The notes: generated by a model from the sequence alone, not told the origin. A stretch of 64,000 nucleotides of DNA from Olivibacter oleidegradans (GCF_042432805.1 NZ_JBHLWO010000001.1:744001-808000), one strand, 5' to 3'. Counted from the first letter of the stretch, positions 1 to 9,966 are shown. Program-made: numbers and translations.

Positions 1-621
1 CAACTTCTTAATCATTTTGGCTATTCCGGCAGTTGAAACAGTTATCCTTTTTGCTGCCATATTCAGTCCATCAGGAGCTGTAATCCGTTCGATAGATTTT
101 AAAACATTGGCATAATTAAGTAGCGGCTCACCCATTCCCATATAAACAATATTACTTAGGGGGATCGAATAGTTTTCTTCTGCCTGTTTATTGATTAAAA
201 CAACTTGATCGTAAATTTCGTCTGCATTTAAGTTCCGCTTTCTATCCATATACCCCGTTGCACAGAATTTGCATGTTAAACTGCAACCCACCTGGGAGCT
301 GACGCAGGCAGTCATCCGGTCGGGAGTAGGGATTAAAACACCTTCAATAATATTATTGTCAAAAAGCTTAAACGTGCTCTTTATGGTTTTATCAGCACTG
401 TATTGGGATTTATCGATGCGAACAGCGTTGATTATAAAATTCTCTTTCAGCGAATCGCGTAACTTTTTGCTAAGATTGGTCATATTATCGAAATCTACGC
501 ACGACTTCATCCATAACCACTCAAAAATTTGCTTTGCACGAAAACTTTGCTCGCCTAAAGCGAGTAAACTTTCCTTCAACTGTTCAAGGCTTAACGATCT
601 GATATCTACTTTCTTTCCCAT
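1..621 (-). CDS. rlmN: RlmN, 23S rRNA (adenine2503-C2)-methyltransferase (3' end outside window)
   Basis: Radical-SAM enzyme that methylates C2 of A2503 in 23S rRNA (and A37 of some tRNAs) in the cytoplasm. 207 codons are visible; the C-terminal third lies before base 1. The N-terminal RlmN domain runs over residues 1-95, followed by the radical-SAM cluster motif CSLTCKFC with cysteines at 113, 117 and 120, and by the MGMGEPL segment near residue 165. The start ATG is at 621; a TATATTTG promoter element sits just upstream. It diverges from the amidohydrolase gene. The partial state is only due to the window edge. Confidence 0.95.
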   Translation of the reverse strand, partial: MGKKVDIRSLSLEQLKESLLALGEQSFRAKQIFEWLWMKSCVDFDNMTNLSKKLRDSLKENFIINAVRIDKSQYSADKTIKSTFKLFDNNIIEGVLIPTPDRMTACVSSQVGCSLTCKFCATGYMDRKRNLNADEIYDQVVLINKQAEENYSIPLSNIVYMGMGEPLLNYANVLKSIERITAPDGLNMAAKRITVSTAGIAKMIKKL

Positions 622-634
622 GTTTTTCACGGTG

Positions 635-642
635 CAAATATA
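635..642 (-). promoter_or_regulatory. Promoter -7 element TATATTTG for rlmN
   Basis: The minus strand reads TATATTTG, an exact match to the Bacteroidota -7 consensus TAnnTTTG, 14 bp upstream of the rlmN ATG, implying a leader of about ten bases. A clear -33 TTTG at the usual spacing is not obvious; a TTTTTG lies about 14 bp upstream. Confidence 0.55.
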
Positions 643-797
643 CCGCTTTTTTAACACAAAAACATATAATCCTTTGTTATACAAGTGTGTTAAAGCGTGA
701 AACAAATTTCGTTAGTTTCATATTTTTTGCTAACATTGCCCGTAATTATTAAAAAAAGTAGACGAATTCTTCATATTTTTAGTGAACCTCAGATGTC

Positions 798-1973
798 ATG
801 GTAAATTATTACTCGGCAGACTATATTTTTCCCGTTTCTGCAAAACCCATTCATAATGGTATCATTGGGGTGGACGAGAACGGTGAAATTATAGGTGTTT
901 ATGAATCAGGAGCAAAAGAAATATCGGATAAAACCATTACGAAACATAAGGGTATTATTACTCCGGGATTTATCAACACGCACTGTCATTTAGAACTTTC
1001 CCATCTGAAGGGTAAATTCGCCAAAGGCACTGGGCTAATTCCTTTCATCGAAGCTGTTATTGGGCAACGGAATGCAAACGAGAAGGAAGTTGTAAAGGCC
1101 ATGCAATCTGCCGACTCGGAAATGAAAAGGAATGGTATTGTGGCGGTTGGTGATATTGCAAACCTTGCTATTTCAAAAGAAACAAAGGAGAAAAGCAGCC
1201 TTTATTACCATACCTTTATAGAAATTCTGTGCTTTGAACCGGAAAAAGCGCAAGAAGTGTTTAGAGATGGCTTAGCGCTCTGTGAATCATTCGACGGGCT
1301 ACCGTCCTCCATCACACCGCATGCCCCTTATTCGGTATGTAAAGAAATTTTCAGGTTTTTAAAACAACTTCATAAACCCGAAACCAATCTGCTCAGTATC
1401 CACAATCAGGAAAGCGAAGAGGAGAACAAGCTTTATCGCTATAAGTCAGGGCAATTTATTGATTTTTATCGAAAGTTAAACCGAGATATTGGCTTCTTCA
1501 AGGCGCAAGCCAGGGATTCTATTCAAACCATCGTTCCTCTATTACCAAAGCGGCAACCCGTTATGTTTGTTCATAACACGTACACAAACATGAAAGATAT
1601 TTTTTTTGTGGATCGTTTTGCAGGAAACGTGACCTGGTGTCTATGCCCTAATGCCAATCTGTATATCGAAAACAGGCTGCCAAAAATCGACCTATTTCTG
1701 AATCAGGACAGTCCCATTACGCTAGGCACAGACAGTTTAGCTTCTAACGATAAGTTATGCATTTTATCGGAGCTTTTAACACTGCACGCTCATTTCCCGC
1801 ATTTAAAACTTGAGGATACCTTAAAGTGGGCAACGCTTAATGGCGCCAAATACTTAGGTATTGATCACCAATACGGCAGTCTAGAAAAGGGCAAAAAACC
1901 TGGCCTTAACCTCATCAGTCACGCGCAAGGGCTAAAACTGAGCGAAAACTCAACCGTTACGCCCTTAATCTAA
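798..1973 (+). CDS. Amidohydrolase-superfamily deaminase (aminodeoxyfutalosine/chlorohydrolase type)
   Basis: Metal-dependent hydrolase of the amidohydrolase superfamily, cytoplasmic, no signal peptide. The metal-binding HCH is at residues 62-64 (after the GFIN segment), TPHAPYS supplies the catalytic-core His near 172, SIHNQE another His near 202, and LGTDSLAS the metal-ligand Asp near 313, so all site residues are present. 391 residues is normal for the SsnA/aminodeoxyfutalosine deaminase group. The substrate cannot be fixed from sequence: an MqnX-like step in menaquinone synthesis is possible, but no other mqn gene is in the window. Single gene, divergent from rlmN. Confidence 0.8.
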   Translation: MVNYYSADYIFPVSAKPIHNGIIGVDENGEIIGVYESGAKEISDKTITKHKGIITPGFINTHCHLELSHLKGKFAKGTGLIPFIEAVIGQRNANEKEVVKAMQSADSEMKRNGIVAVGDIANLAISKETKEKSSLYYHTFIEILCFEPEKAQEVFRDGLALCESFDGLPSSITPHAPYSVCKEIFRFLKQLHKPETNLLSIHNQESEEENKLYRYKSGQFIDFYRKLNRDIGFFKAQARDSIQTIVPLLPKRQPVMFVHNTYTNMKDIFFVDRFAGNVTWCLCPNANLYIENRLPKIDLFLNQDSPITLGTDSLASNDKLCILSELLTLHAHFPHLKLEDTLKWATLNGAKYLGIDHQYGSLEKGKKPGLNLISHAQGLKLSENSTVTPLI

Positions 1974-2032
1974 AGCATTCATTTTCTGTTAATTGCTATT
2001 CGGCATAATTAATCCTATGGAAAAGAGACAAG

Positions 2033-2059
2033 TTGATTTACAAAAAAATTGCACATTTG
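2033..2059 (+). promoter_or_regulatory. Candidate promoter upstream of the acylphosphatase
   Basis: TTG at 2033-2035, 16 bp spacer, CACATTTG at 2052-2059, one mismatch from TAnnTTTG. The spacing is shorter than the usual 19-20 bp, so this is tentative. Confidence 0.35.
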
Positions 2060-2100
2060 TAACATACAGTTTCGACTGTCCTTAAGAAGTATCAGTGCCA

Positions 2101-2373
2101 ATGAAGCATTTAAATATTACCGTTTTCGGAAAAGTACAGGGAGTCTTTTTCAGAGCAGCAACTAAAGCCGTTGCCAATCAGTTAAAAGTCACCGGCTTTG
2201 TCAAGAATTTACCCGACGGAAGTGTTTATATAGAAGCAGAAGGAGATGATTTCGGATTGGAGAATTTCTTAGAGTGGTGCCATGAGGGACCGGAACATGC
2301 TGTTGTCGAAAAAGTTGAAATTAATTCAGGTGAACTGAAAAACTATAACAATTTCGAAATTCTTAAGCGTTAA
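2101..2373 (+). CDS. Acylphosphatase
   Basis: Small cytoplasmic enzyme that hydrolyses acyl phosphates. The start is taken as ATG 2101; an in-frame GTG lies two codons earlier (2095) but the family begins directly at the first strand. Ninety residues, one acylphosphatase domain. The catalytic Arg is at residue 18 in GKVQGVFFR and the catalytic Asn at 36 in GFVKNLPDG, both conserved. It precedes a flippase gene by 21 bp and may be cotranscribed with it. Confidence 0.93.
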   Translation: MKHLNITVFGKVQGVFFRAATKAVANQLKVTGFVKNLPDGSVYIEAEGDDFGLENFLEWCHEGPEHAVVEKVEINSGELKNYNNFEILKR

Positions 2374-2394
2374 CATTTTAACTGTCAACAAAAA

Positions 2395-3894
2395 TTGTCT
2401 ACACTACGAAAATTTGCCGGGCAAACCATGATCTATGGTTTAAGTACGATTATAGCTCGTTTAGTCAATTTTATCCTTACACCTTTATTTTCAAGAAAAC
2501 TATCCACAGCCGTCTTCGGGATTTTTACCACGATGTATAGTTATGCTTCGCTATTGAACGCATTACTTGCCTTTGGAATGGAAACCACTTTTTTCCGCTA
2601 CATTCAAAAAAAAGAGGATAATAAGCAGGCTGTTTACAATAATACCTTTCTGATAATTCTTGCTATCAGTTTATGTTTCCTTCTCCTAGTGCTGCTTTTT
2701 AAGCAGGAAATAGCGCACTTTATGAATATATCGGACCCAGATCTATCGAGGTATATCACGTATTTTGCACTTATCTTAGTATTAGATGCTATCGCTGTTA
2801 TTCCGTTCGCAAAAATCAGAGCAGACGGACGCCCGCTAAGATATGGAATGATTAAGTTATTTAACATTTTCATTTTTGTATCCTCTAATTTATTTTTTAT
2901 CGTTTTCATTCCTTGGGCCATTAAGACAGATCTATCCATTGCTCCATACTTTTCTACTTGGTATCATCCCCAATGGGTTGGTTATGTCTTCCTATCCAAT
3001 CTAATCGCTAGCGCGGTCACACTATTACTCATGATCCCGGAATTGCTCAAACTGAAATTACGATTCAATGGCCCGTTAGCGCGAGAAATGTTTTCTTATA
3101 GTTTCCCTATTTTGATTGCCAACTTTTCATTTATTATAAATGAAAACCTTGATAAAGTATTTTTAGGACAATTATTACCGGATGATATCGCCGAAACGCA
3201 AGTCGGTATCTACGGATTGTCGGCAAAACTAGCCGTATTTTTGAGTATTTTCATCCAGGCATTTCGCTTAGGTGCCGAGCCGTTTTTCTTTAGTCAAGCA
3301 AAAGAAAAAAATTCAGGTCAAACTTATGCCATCATTATGGATTATTTCGTTATTGCCATGGCAATAGGCATGTTTGGTTTAGTAGCCAATATTGAGATTT
3401 TAAAATATTTTATAGCCGGGTCCTCTCTTACAACAAGTATGGAAAATTGGAAAGGATTATCAATTGTTCCAATCCTTTTACTAGGATATATTTTCTTAGG
3501 TGTATATATGAGTTTATCTATTTGGTATAAATTATCTGATCAAACAAAATATGGTCTTTATATTTCAGGTACCGGAGCTATTGTTACTATTGTGTTGAAT
3601 TTGGTTTTTATTCCCTCTTACGGCTTTATCGCGTCAGCTTGGATTACGATGATAACCTATGCCTGCATGATGATTCTTTCTTATGTTTTAGGACAAAAAA
3701 ATTACCCAATTCCCTATCATACATTTAAAAATTTGACGTATATTGTATGTGCAATTATTTTGAGTTGGTTATCTTTCTACGTATTTGGAAGGAACCTAAT
3801 AATCGGTAACGGATTGCTTTTGCTCTTCTTAATCGGTATATACTTAAAAGAGGGGCCACAGCTTAAACAATTATTAGGCTATAAGCGAAGATAA
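2395..3894 (+). CDS. Oligosaccharide flippase family protein (Wzx/MATE-like)
   Basis: Integral inner-membrane protein of 499 residues with about 12-14 hydrophobic segments spread over its whole length, as in the polysaccharide-biosynthesis/MurJ-MATE-type exporters that flip lipid-linked sugars. The start is TTG at 2395: the sequence STLRKFAGQTMIYGLSTI matches the typical N-terminus of Bacteroidota members, and the first ATG (2428) would remove it. No glycosyltransferase neighbours are present, so it is more likely a housekeeping lipid-linked substrate flippase than part of a capsule locus. The substrate is unknown. Confidence 0.85.
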   Translation: MSTLRKFAGQTMIYGLSTIIARLVNFILTPLFSRKLSTAVFGIFTTMYSYASLLNALLAFGMETTFFRYIQKKEDNKQAVYNNTFLIILAISLCFLLLVLLFKQEIAHFMNISDPDLSRYITYFALILVLDAIAVIPFAKIRADGRPLRYGMIKLFNIFIFVSSNLFFIVFIPWAIKTDLSIAPYFSTWYHPQWVGYVFLSNLIASAVTLLLMIPELLKLKLRFNGPLAREMFSYSFPILIANFSFIINENLDKVFLGQLLPDDIAETQVGIYGLSAKLAVFLSIFIQAFRLGAEPFFFSQAKEKNSGQTYAIIMDYFVIAMAIGMFGLVANIEILKYFIAGSSLTTSMENWKGLSIVPILLLGYIFLGVYMSLSIWYKLSDQTKYGLYISGTGAIVTIVLNLVFIPSYGFIASAWITMITYACMMILSYVLGQKNYPIPYHTFKNLTYIVCAIILSWLSFYVFGRNLIIGNGLLLLFLIGIYLKEGPQLKQLLGYKRR

Positions 3895-4008
3895 TGGCCC
3901 AACCTTTGCGATAGCGTTAAAGCGATGAAAGGAGAAGTCCGGATATAGGCACTTCCCTACTTGGCCGACTATTGTGAAACGAGTACGATTTAAAACAACA
4001 ATTGTAAG

Positions 4009-5721
4009 ATGATTTTAAAGAATAAAATATACTGGTTTATATGCCTTTTATTAATAAGTGGACAACAGGTACTTGCGCAAACAGCGACAGACAGCAGTCA
4101 GGTAAAGGATTTATATTACCAGGCGCTCAACGAAAAGGCCCGAGGAGATATTGACCTAGCGCAAACTACACTTCACAAGTTGTTAAAGCTAGACGACAGC
4201 AACGATGCTGCTTATTTCGAATTAGCCCGATTAGAGTTGGAAGATAAAAATCTAGGTGACGCTGCCATCCATGCAAAAAAAGCAACAACACTAAAGCCAG
4301 ATAATGAGTGGTATTGGGTTTTGTTGGCAGACATTTACAAACGGATGGAGGATTTTAACTCCCTCCCTCCTATTTTTGACCAGCTGATTCGCATCAAACC
4401 CGAAAAGAAAGAGTACTTCTATGATCGTGCTTACGCCCTTTTCCTTAATAATGAGCTTGACAAATCACTACAGGCTTACCATGAAATAGAGCAAAAGTTC
4501 GGAAAGGATGATAACATCATTATTGCGCGGCAGGAGATATACTTAAAACAAAAACAACCCAAAAAGGCCATCGAAGAAGTCACCTCTATTATCGAAAAGG
4601 AACCGGATAGTACAAAAGGATATCTACTCTTAGCCAACTTATACTTAAAGCTTAACAAGCCCAAGGAAGCTATTAAGGTCTTGGACGAAGGACATGCACG
4701 TATCCCCGGCGATCCTTACATTTCTTTAAGTAAAGCGGATGCCTATCACAATTTGAAAGATGAGGAAAAATCCACTCGGGAGCTTCGAATGGCTTTTGCC
4801 AGTGAACGGATGGATTTCGAAGGGAAAATGCGCCTATTGATCAGTCTCATGTCTGACCCGAAGAGTAATGAAATGGCACCTATCGTTCGCGATTTAGCGA
4901 ATACATTAACGATAAGCTATCCAACGGATGCACGTGCTTTTGCTTTATATGGAGATATATTAGCCCAACAAAAACAACTGAAGGAAGCTCGGGAACAATA
5001 TCTCAAAGCGATCGATATCAACAGCCGGGTGAATACCATTTGGGAGCAACTATTACAGATAGAGCTCAGCTTAGGTATGCAAAAAGAGGCTTTGGCACAT
5101 GCTTATAAAGCCTCTGCATTGTTTCCGCAACAGCCTTTAACTCAGTTTTTTTCGGGGCATGCTTTCTTTATGGAGAAGAAATATACGGATGCAAGAAGTT
5201 GTTTTGAAGCCGCGCTTAATTATGTTGACGAGAAAAACACCCCGTTGCTTACGCAAGTATATAGCAGCTTAGGTGACACCTATCACGCCTTGGATATGTT
5301 TGCAGAGTCCGATCAAGCCTATGAGGAGGCGCTTGCCATTGATAGCAACAACGTGGGAACGCTTAATAATTACGCCTACTATTTATCGCTTCGAAAAACC
5401 AATTTAGAAGCGGCCGCTAAGATGTCGAGAAAGTCAAACGAATTAGAGCCTAATAATCCGACGTTTCAAGACACGTACGCGTGGGTGCTGTTTCAACAAG
5501 GCAATTACGCTGAAGCTTTAAAATGGATCGAAAAAGCAATCACCAATTCAGGGGAAAAGTCCTTTGCGCTCCTTGAACATTATGGTGATATATTGTTTAA
5601 ACTGGGTAACATCGAAAAAGCCGTTTCCAAATGGAAGGAAGCAAAAGCCACCGGGGAAACTACGGGGGAAAATGTGGAGCTTTTAACTAAAAAGATCGAT
5701 GCTAAAAAGTATATTGAGTAA
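4009..5721 (+). CDS. Periplasmic/secreted tetratricopeptide-repeat protein
   Basis: 570 residues: a signal peptide (residues 1-23, ending VLAQ) followed by at least a dozen TPR-type helical pairs through the whole mature part, recognisable by the spaced A-L-G-Y/F-A-P pattern. Probably a scaffold at the outer membrane. Its stop overlaps the DUF4292 start by one base (TAATG), so the two are translationally coupled, and the EnvC-like gene follows, a gene order common in Bacteroidota. No enzymatic domain is seen; partners are presumably the two downstream envelope proteins (inference). Confidence 0.85.
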   Translation: MILKNKIYWFICLLLISGQQVLAQTATDSSQVKDLYYQALNEKARGDIDLAQTTLHKLLKLDDSNDAAYFELARLELEDKNLGDAAIHAKKATTLKPDNEWYWVLLADIYKRMEDFNSLPPIFDQLIRIKPEKKEYFYDRAYALFLNNELDKSLQAYHEIEQKFGKDDNIIIARQEIYLKQKQPKKAIEEVTSIIEKEPDSTKGYLLLANLYLKLNKPKEAIKVLDEGHARIPGDPYISLSKADAYHNLKDEEKSTRELRMAFASERMDFEGKMRLLISLMSDPKSNEMAPIVRDLANTLTISYPTDARAFALYGDILAQQKQLKEAREQYLKAIDINSRVNTIWEQLLQIELSLGMQKEALAHAYKASALFPQQPLTQFFSGHAFFMEKKYTDARSCFEAALNYVDEKNTPLLTQVYSSLGDTYHALDMFAESDQAYEEALAIDSNNVGTLNNYAYYLSLRKTNLEAAAKMSRKSNELEPNNPTFQDTYAWVLFQQGNYAEALKWIEKAITNSGEKSFALLEHYGDILFKLGNIEKAVSKWKEAKATGETTGENVELLTKKIDAKKYIE

Positions 5722-6527
5722 TGCCTTTTAACCATTCAAATTTGCGAAAGCTATCCATTTTGACGGTTTTATCGGCTAGCTTGCTGATCGTCGCTTGCAA
5801 AAGCAAAAAAGTAATAGTCGACGCAACCAAAGAAGAAAGTCGGATCACCTTGGATAATCGGGTATTGGTGAATGGTATCCTTGACAATCAATTGAGCTTC
5901 AACACCTTCAGTGCTAAAGCAAAATCGGCCGTTGCCATCAATAAAGACAACTATGATGCAACCTTAAATATCAAGATAAAAAACCAGGAAGCGATATGGA
6001 TATCTATTACCACCGTCTTTGGAATCGAGGCTGCTCGCGTATTAATCACGCCGACCCGCTTTCGAATGATGAATCGTATCAACGGAACCTACATCGACGA
6101 ACCCTTTGCCTTTTTACATCAATTTGCCTCCGAAGAGATTACTTATGGTAATCTACAGGCTATGATGGTAGGCAATATGATTGATCAAGCGTTGACTTAT
6201 TCGAACGAGGCAAAAAAAGGAGATTTAGGTTATTTACTAAGTGGCTTTAAAAATGATTTAAATTTCTTAGTAAGAACAGATGACAATTTCAGGGTCACTA
6301 ATTGTAGTTTAAGCACTTACAATCAGGAACACCAAGTAAATACGGATTATTCTGATTTTGCATTAATAGGCAAACATCCGGTACCTAAGGATATTCGTTT
6401 AACCGCTAATTCATCCGCTGTAAAACTGGAATTACAGCTAAAGTACAATCGTATTGCTTTGAATGAGGCCGTAGAGATGCCATTCACTATTCCGTCAAAA
6501 TATAAGCCCTTAAGTGGAATACGTTAA
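5721..6527 (+). CDS. DUF4292 lipoprotein
   Basis: 268 residues with a lipoprotein signal peptide, lipobox IVAC with Cys at residue 26, then a beta-rich domain of the DUF4292 family. Members resemble LolB-type lipid-binding folds, so a role in lipoprotein or lipid handling at the outer membrane is an inference. It overlaps the stop of the TPR gene by one base and precedes the EnvC-like gene by 94 bp; this trio is a conserved envelope block. Confidence 0.85.
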   Translation: MPFNHSNLRKLSILTVLSASLLIVACKSKKVIVDATKEESRITLDNRVLVNGILDNQLSFNTFSAKAKSAVAINKDNYDATLNIKIKNQEAIWISITTVFGIEAARVLITPTRFRMMNRINGTYIDEPFAFLHQFASEEITYGNLQAMMVGNMIDQALTYSNEAKKGDLGYLLSGFKNDLNFLVRTDDNFRVTNCSLSTYNQEHQVNTDYSDFALIGKHPVPKDIRLTANSSAVKLELQLKYNRIALNEAVEMPFTIPSKYKPLSGIR

Positions 6528-6621
6528 TCAACAAATGTTTATCGAGATAAAAATATTTTAGTACTTTCGTTGGCAATAAATACGTTAAAATAACGATGTA
6601 ATGTAATACATCATCAATGAT

Positions 6622-7911
6622 TTGAAGAAGAGAATGATTCGGATAAAGTCAATATGCTGTTTGCTGTTATTTATGGGGATAGGCCTATCTAGTTGGGCAC
6701 AGTCGAGCGCACAGTTGAAAAAGCAGCGGGAGGCCCTTACACGTGAAATAGAATTATTGAATCAAACTTTACGTTCTACATCAAAAGACAAGTCATTATC
6801 GCTCAAACAGGTAAATGCCCTTAACGCCCAAATCAACCTACGGGTGAAAAAAATCAAAACGATTAATAGCGAAGTCAATTTAATAGAGAGCCAGATAGCC
6901 AAAAATACCAATACGATCCGCTCCTTGCAGAATGAATTGGCGAAGCTCAAAAAAGGATATGCGTCCATGGTACAGTTTGCGTTTCGCAACTCGAGCGCTT
7001 ACAATAAATTGATGTTCATTTTTGCTTCTAACGACTTTAATCAAGCGTATAAGCGCCTTAAATACCTTCAGCAATTCAGCGATTCCCGGAAAAAACAAGC
7101 AAAGGAGATAGAGGAAACGCAGAAAAGTATTGAGCAAAAAATTGCCGAATTGGCGAGTAATAAAAAGGAGAAAGTAGTACTTCTGAGCGACCAGGAAAAA
7201 GAGAAGCAAGCGCTCGACGGCCAAAAATCTGTTAAATCAAAAGTGCTTAACGATCTTACCAAGAAGGAAAAAGAATATAAGCAAGAGCTGAATAAGAAGC
7301 AGCAGGAAGATGCGCGTTTAGCACGTGCCATACAGGCGGCTATCCGAAGAGAGATCGAAGAAGCTCGGCGAAAGGCAGAAGAAGAAGAAAGACGACGAGC
7401 AGCAGAGTTGGCGAAGAAAAACCCTAATGCGAAGGCTCCGGAGCCAACCGCTAGAAAAACCGACAAAGAGGCGCTCTTGTCAACACCAGAGGCGGCTAAA
7501 TTAGCAGCAGATTTCACAGGTAATCGTGGGCGACTCCCCTGGCCGGTAGCTTCCGGATCGGTAACGCAAGGTTACGGACAATATACTTATGGAAAAGGTG
7601 TTAAAGTTAATAGTAACGGCTTAACCATTCGTACAGCAGCAGGTGCCGCCGTACGGGCCGTATTTGATGGTGTTGTAACATCAATCGTGCAACTCCAAAA
7701 TCAATATACTGTTATTATACGTCATGGTAATTACTTCACTGTCTATCAAAACATGAAAACGGTCAGTGTTTCCAGAAATCAGAAGGTTTCTGTAAAACAA
7801 ACAATTGGCACAGTAGCTGTAGATGCGACGGAAGGAACTTCCGATTTACACTTTGAACTGTGGCAAGGAACTTCGCCTATCAACCCAAGTAGTTGGTTAG
7901 CGGGAAATTAG
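6622..7911 (+). CDS. EnvC-like murein hydrolase activator, M23 peptidase family
   Basis: 429 residues: signal peptide (about 1-27, ending SWAQ), a long coiled coil over residues 30-255 rich in K/E/Q, a short linker, and a C-terminal M23/LytM domain from about residue 305. In the LytM part the first metal-ligand motif of active enzymes (H-x3-D) appears as NSNGLTIRT, and the HLH-type motif as DLHFELW, so the first ligands are degenerate; that fits an EnvC-type activator of amidases rather than an active peptidase. The start is TTG 6622; ATG 6634 is an alternative. Confidence 0.85.
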   Translation: MKKRMIRIKSICCLLLFMGIGLSSWAQSSAQLKKQREALTREIELLNQTLRSTSKDKSLSLKQVNALNAQINLRVKKIKTINSEVNLIESQIAKNTNTIRSLQNELAKLKKGYASMVQFAFRNSSAYNKLMFIFASNDFNQAYKRLKYLQQFSDSRKKQAKEIEETQKSIEQKIAELASNKKEKVVLLSDQEKEKQALDGQKSVKSKVLNDLTKKEKEYKQELNKKQQEDARLARAIQAAIRREIEEARRKAEEEERRRAAELAKKNPNAKAPEPTARKTDKEALLSTPEAAKLAADFTGNRGRLPWPVASGSVTQGYGQYTYGKGVKVNSNGLTIRTAAGAAVRAVFDGVVTSIVQLQNQYTVIIRHGNYFTVYQNMKTVSVSRNQKVSVKQTIGTVAVDATEGTSDLHFELWQGTSPINPSSWLAGN

Positions 7912-7945
7912 CCATACAAGTGGTGAAATGATAAACGATAAAAAA

Positions 7946-7976
7946 TTGTTTATCTAAGCATTTTTACATAAGTTTG
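7946..7976 (+). promoter_or_regulatory. Promoter of tatA
   Basis: TTG at 7946-7948, 20 bp, TAAGTTTG at 7969-7976: a full match to the Bacteroidota TTG/TAnnTTTG pattern. It gives a leader of roughly 80 bases before tatA. Confidence 0.75.
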
Positions 7977-8063
7977 TAAACTGGACGTAAGACGATTACG
8001 TATATTGAGGAAAGAATAAAAACTACAATGTAGTCATTGAATAAAGATTTTAAATATTGAGTT

Positions 8064-8252
8064 ATGTTAAACACAATTTTGTTACTGGGTATTGGTGGGC
8101 CTGAAATAGCAATTATCGTTCTTGCTTTGTTATTATTATTTGGTGGAAAGAAAATTCCTGAGTTGATGCGTGGATTAGGACGCGGTGTGAGAGAATTTAA
8201 AGAGGGCCAAGCCGGAACCACGAAAGATGAAGTTAAAGAGGAAAAACAATAA
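8064..8252 (+). CDS. tatA: TatA/TatE-type twin-arginine translocase subunit
   Basis: 62 residues: one N-terminal membrane helix (about 8-25), the FGGKKIPELMRGLG hinge and amphipathic helix typical of TatA, and an acidic/basic tail. It forms the protein-conducting part of the Tat pathway in the inner membrane together with TatC, which is not in this window. It is a single gene with its own promoter and a strong terminator. Its short tail is at the lower end of family length. Confidence 0.92.
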   Translation: MLNTILLLGIGGPEIAIIVLALLLLFGGKKIPELMRGLGRGVREFKEGQAGTTKDEVKEEKQ

Positions 8253-8273
8253 TCCCTCATTCTTATAAAGGAT

Positions 8274-8313
8274 AAGCTGTTGTAACATATAGCATGTTGC
8301 AGCAGCTTTTTTT
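8274..8313 (+). terminator. Rho-independent terminator after tatA
   Basis: Fifteen-base stem (8274-8288 with 8294-8308) with two G-T wobbles, five-base loop, followed by a run of T to 8313. Confidence 0.85.
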
Positions 8314-8474
8314 ATTATTATTTCAAAAAAAAATCAACTTACTATACTAAGTGAGCTGATTAAAACGTTGTTTAAGAAATTATTATCAAACCTCTTTTGA
8401 GCGTGGCTCAAAATATGTTAACGTATTTAGCAATAATGAACTGATTTGATAATCAACAGCCTTAAATATAAGAC

Positions 8475-9887
8475 ATGATATTGAAAAGATTTTCGGCATT
8501 TGCCGTAGGTATGCTATTTTGCGTTCAATTGACGCAGGCAACAACAAGCAAAGATACCGACGAACCTTCGAAATTAAGTGCCTCTTCGAATGTTCTATCT
8601 AGCGAAGATTCTACACTCAGGAAAAATTCCCACCCTCACGATCTCTCCTGGTATCTCGCCCCTCAAAATATAAAAAAGCAACTGGACACTTTGCAAAAGG
8701 TAATCCCCTTAACGTACAATAGCTATGTCCAATCTTATATAGATGCTTATACGGCACCGCGCTATAAAAACCATCTTTCTAAAATGCTTGAGTTAGCGCA
8801 GTACTATTTTCCCATTTACGAGAAAGTATTTGCAGAGACGGATTTGCCACAGGAAATAAAGTATTTATCTATCATTGAATCAGCTTTAAATCCACATGCG
8901 GTCTCAAGGGTGGGCGCAACCGGTCCTTGGCAATTTATGTTTGCTACGGCAAAAGCGTTTAATTTAAATATAGACAACTACGTTGATGAACGGAAAGACC
9001 CCTATGCCGCGACTTATGCAGCGGCGGCTTATCTAAAAGATGCTTACAACGAATTTGGCGATTGGCAACTTGCAATAGCATCCTATAATTGCGGAAAAGG
9101 AAATGTAGCCAGAGCGATACAACGCTCAGGTATTGAAAAACCTGATTTTTGGACCGTGCGAAAATATCTTCCCCAGGAAACACGTAATTATGTGCCCGCT
9201 TTTATTGCCATGACCTTCGTGCTAAACAACTATGAAGTATTAGGAATTGCAACACCCTCCGGGAGCGGATCTGCCCTTACAGCGGAGAAAGGTACCGACG
9301 TCATTTTGATCGATAAGTTTATTCCATTATCAGGCATTGCAGAGGCGTTAAACCTCGACCTGAACCAATTGATCACGCTAAATCCGGCCTATAAAAAGAG
9401 CATCATCAATGGTACACCGGAGGCTCCGAAGCGTTTAGTCGTCCCTGCGGTAGATAAAACCGCTTATGCCAGCTTGTATGCAGCTTTAAATACACCGACC
9501 GATGCTCCTGCAAAAGTTATTACAGCATCTAACACCGATAGAAAAGCTATTTATCATCGCGTAAGAAGAGGTGAAAGCTTAAGCTCAATTGCCAATAAAT
9601 ATCAAGTCGAGGTACAGGACTTGAAGGTTTGGAATAGGTTGAGGAGAAATGCCATTGTTCCGGGACAGCGTTTAAAGATCTCCGAACCGGGTTATGCAGC
9701 AGGGAAAAAAACGAGCTTGGAAAGAAAATCCGTTAATTACGTAACCTATAAAGTTAAAAGAGGAGATACACTTTCCGGAATCGCCCAAAAATACAGAGGA
9801 GCCACTGTCAATAATATAAAAGCAATGAACAATTTAAATGGCTCATCTATCAAACCAGGGATGACTTTAAAGATCAATAGCCTTTAA
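8475..9887 (+). CDS. MltD-like lytic transglycosylase with two LysM domains
   Basis: Cleaves the glycan strands of peptidoglycan in the periplasm. 470 residues: signal peptide (1-22), SLT domain about residues 100-230 with the catalytic Glu in KYLSIIESALNP and the GATGPWQF and YNCGKGNV motifs, then a linker and two LysM peptidoglycan-binding domains (about 355-400 and 425-469, each with the RRGESL/KRGDTL start). This arrangement is that of E. coli MltD. Monocistronic; no clear promoter was picked in the 160-bp AT-rich gap upstream. Confidence 0.92.
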   Translation: MILKRFSAFAVGMLFCVQLTQATTSKDTDEPSKLSASSNVLSSEDSTLRKNSHPHDLSWYLAPQNIKKQLDTLQKVIPLTYNSYVQSYIDAYTAPRYKNHLSKMLELAQYYFPIYEKVFAETDLPQEIKYLSIIESALNPHAVSRVGATGPWQFMFATAKAFNLNIDNYVDERKDPYAATYAAAAYLKDAYNEFGDWQLAIASYNCGKGNVARAIQRSGIEKPDFWTVRKYLPQETRNYVPAFIAMTFVLNNYEVLGIATPSGSGSALTAEKGTDVILIDKFIPLSGIAEALNLDLNQLITLNPAYKKSIINGTPEAPKRLVVPAVDKTAYASLYAALNTPTDAPAKVITASNTDRKAIYHRVRRGESLSSIANKYQVEVQDLKVWNRLRRNAIVPGQRLKISEPGYAAGKKTSLERKSVNYVTYKVKRGDTLSGIAQKYRGATVNNIKAMNNLNGSSIKPGMTLKINSL

Positions 9888-9966
9888 AAATAAAATATTG
9901 CTTATGCATTAAGGGTTGACGCCAGGGTCCTTCAACTGCTGGCGGAAGCCTACCGAGGGCACTCAT

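Noticed and set aside
269..700. 143-codon plus-strand open frame
   Set aside because: It is antisense to rlmN, whose radical-SAM motif proves the minus strand is coding.
3895..4008. Remnant of a dut gene between the flippase and TPR genes
   Set aside because: In some relatives I recall dut at this position, but the 114-bp gap shows no trace of dUTPase motifs in any frame.
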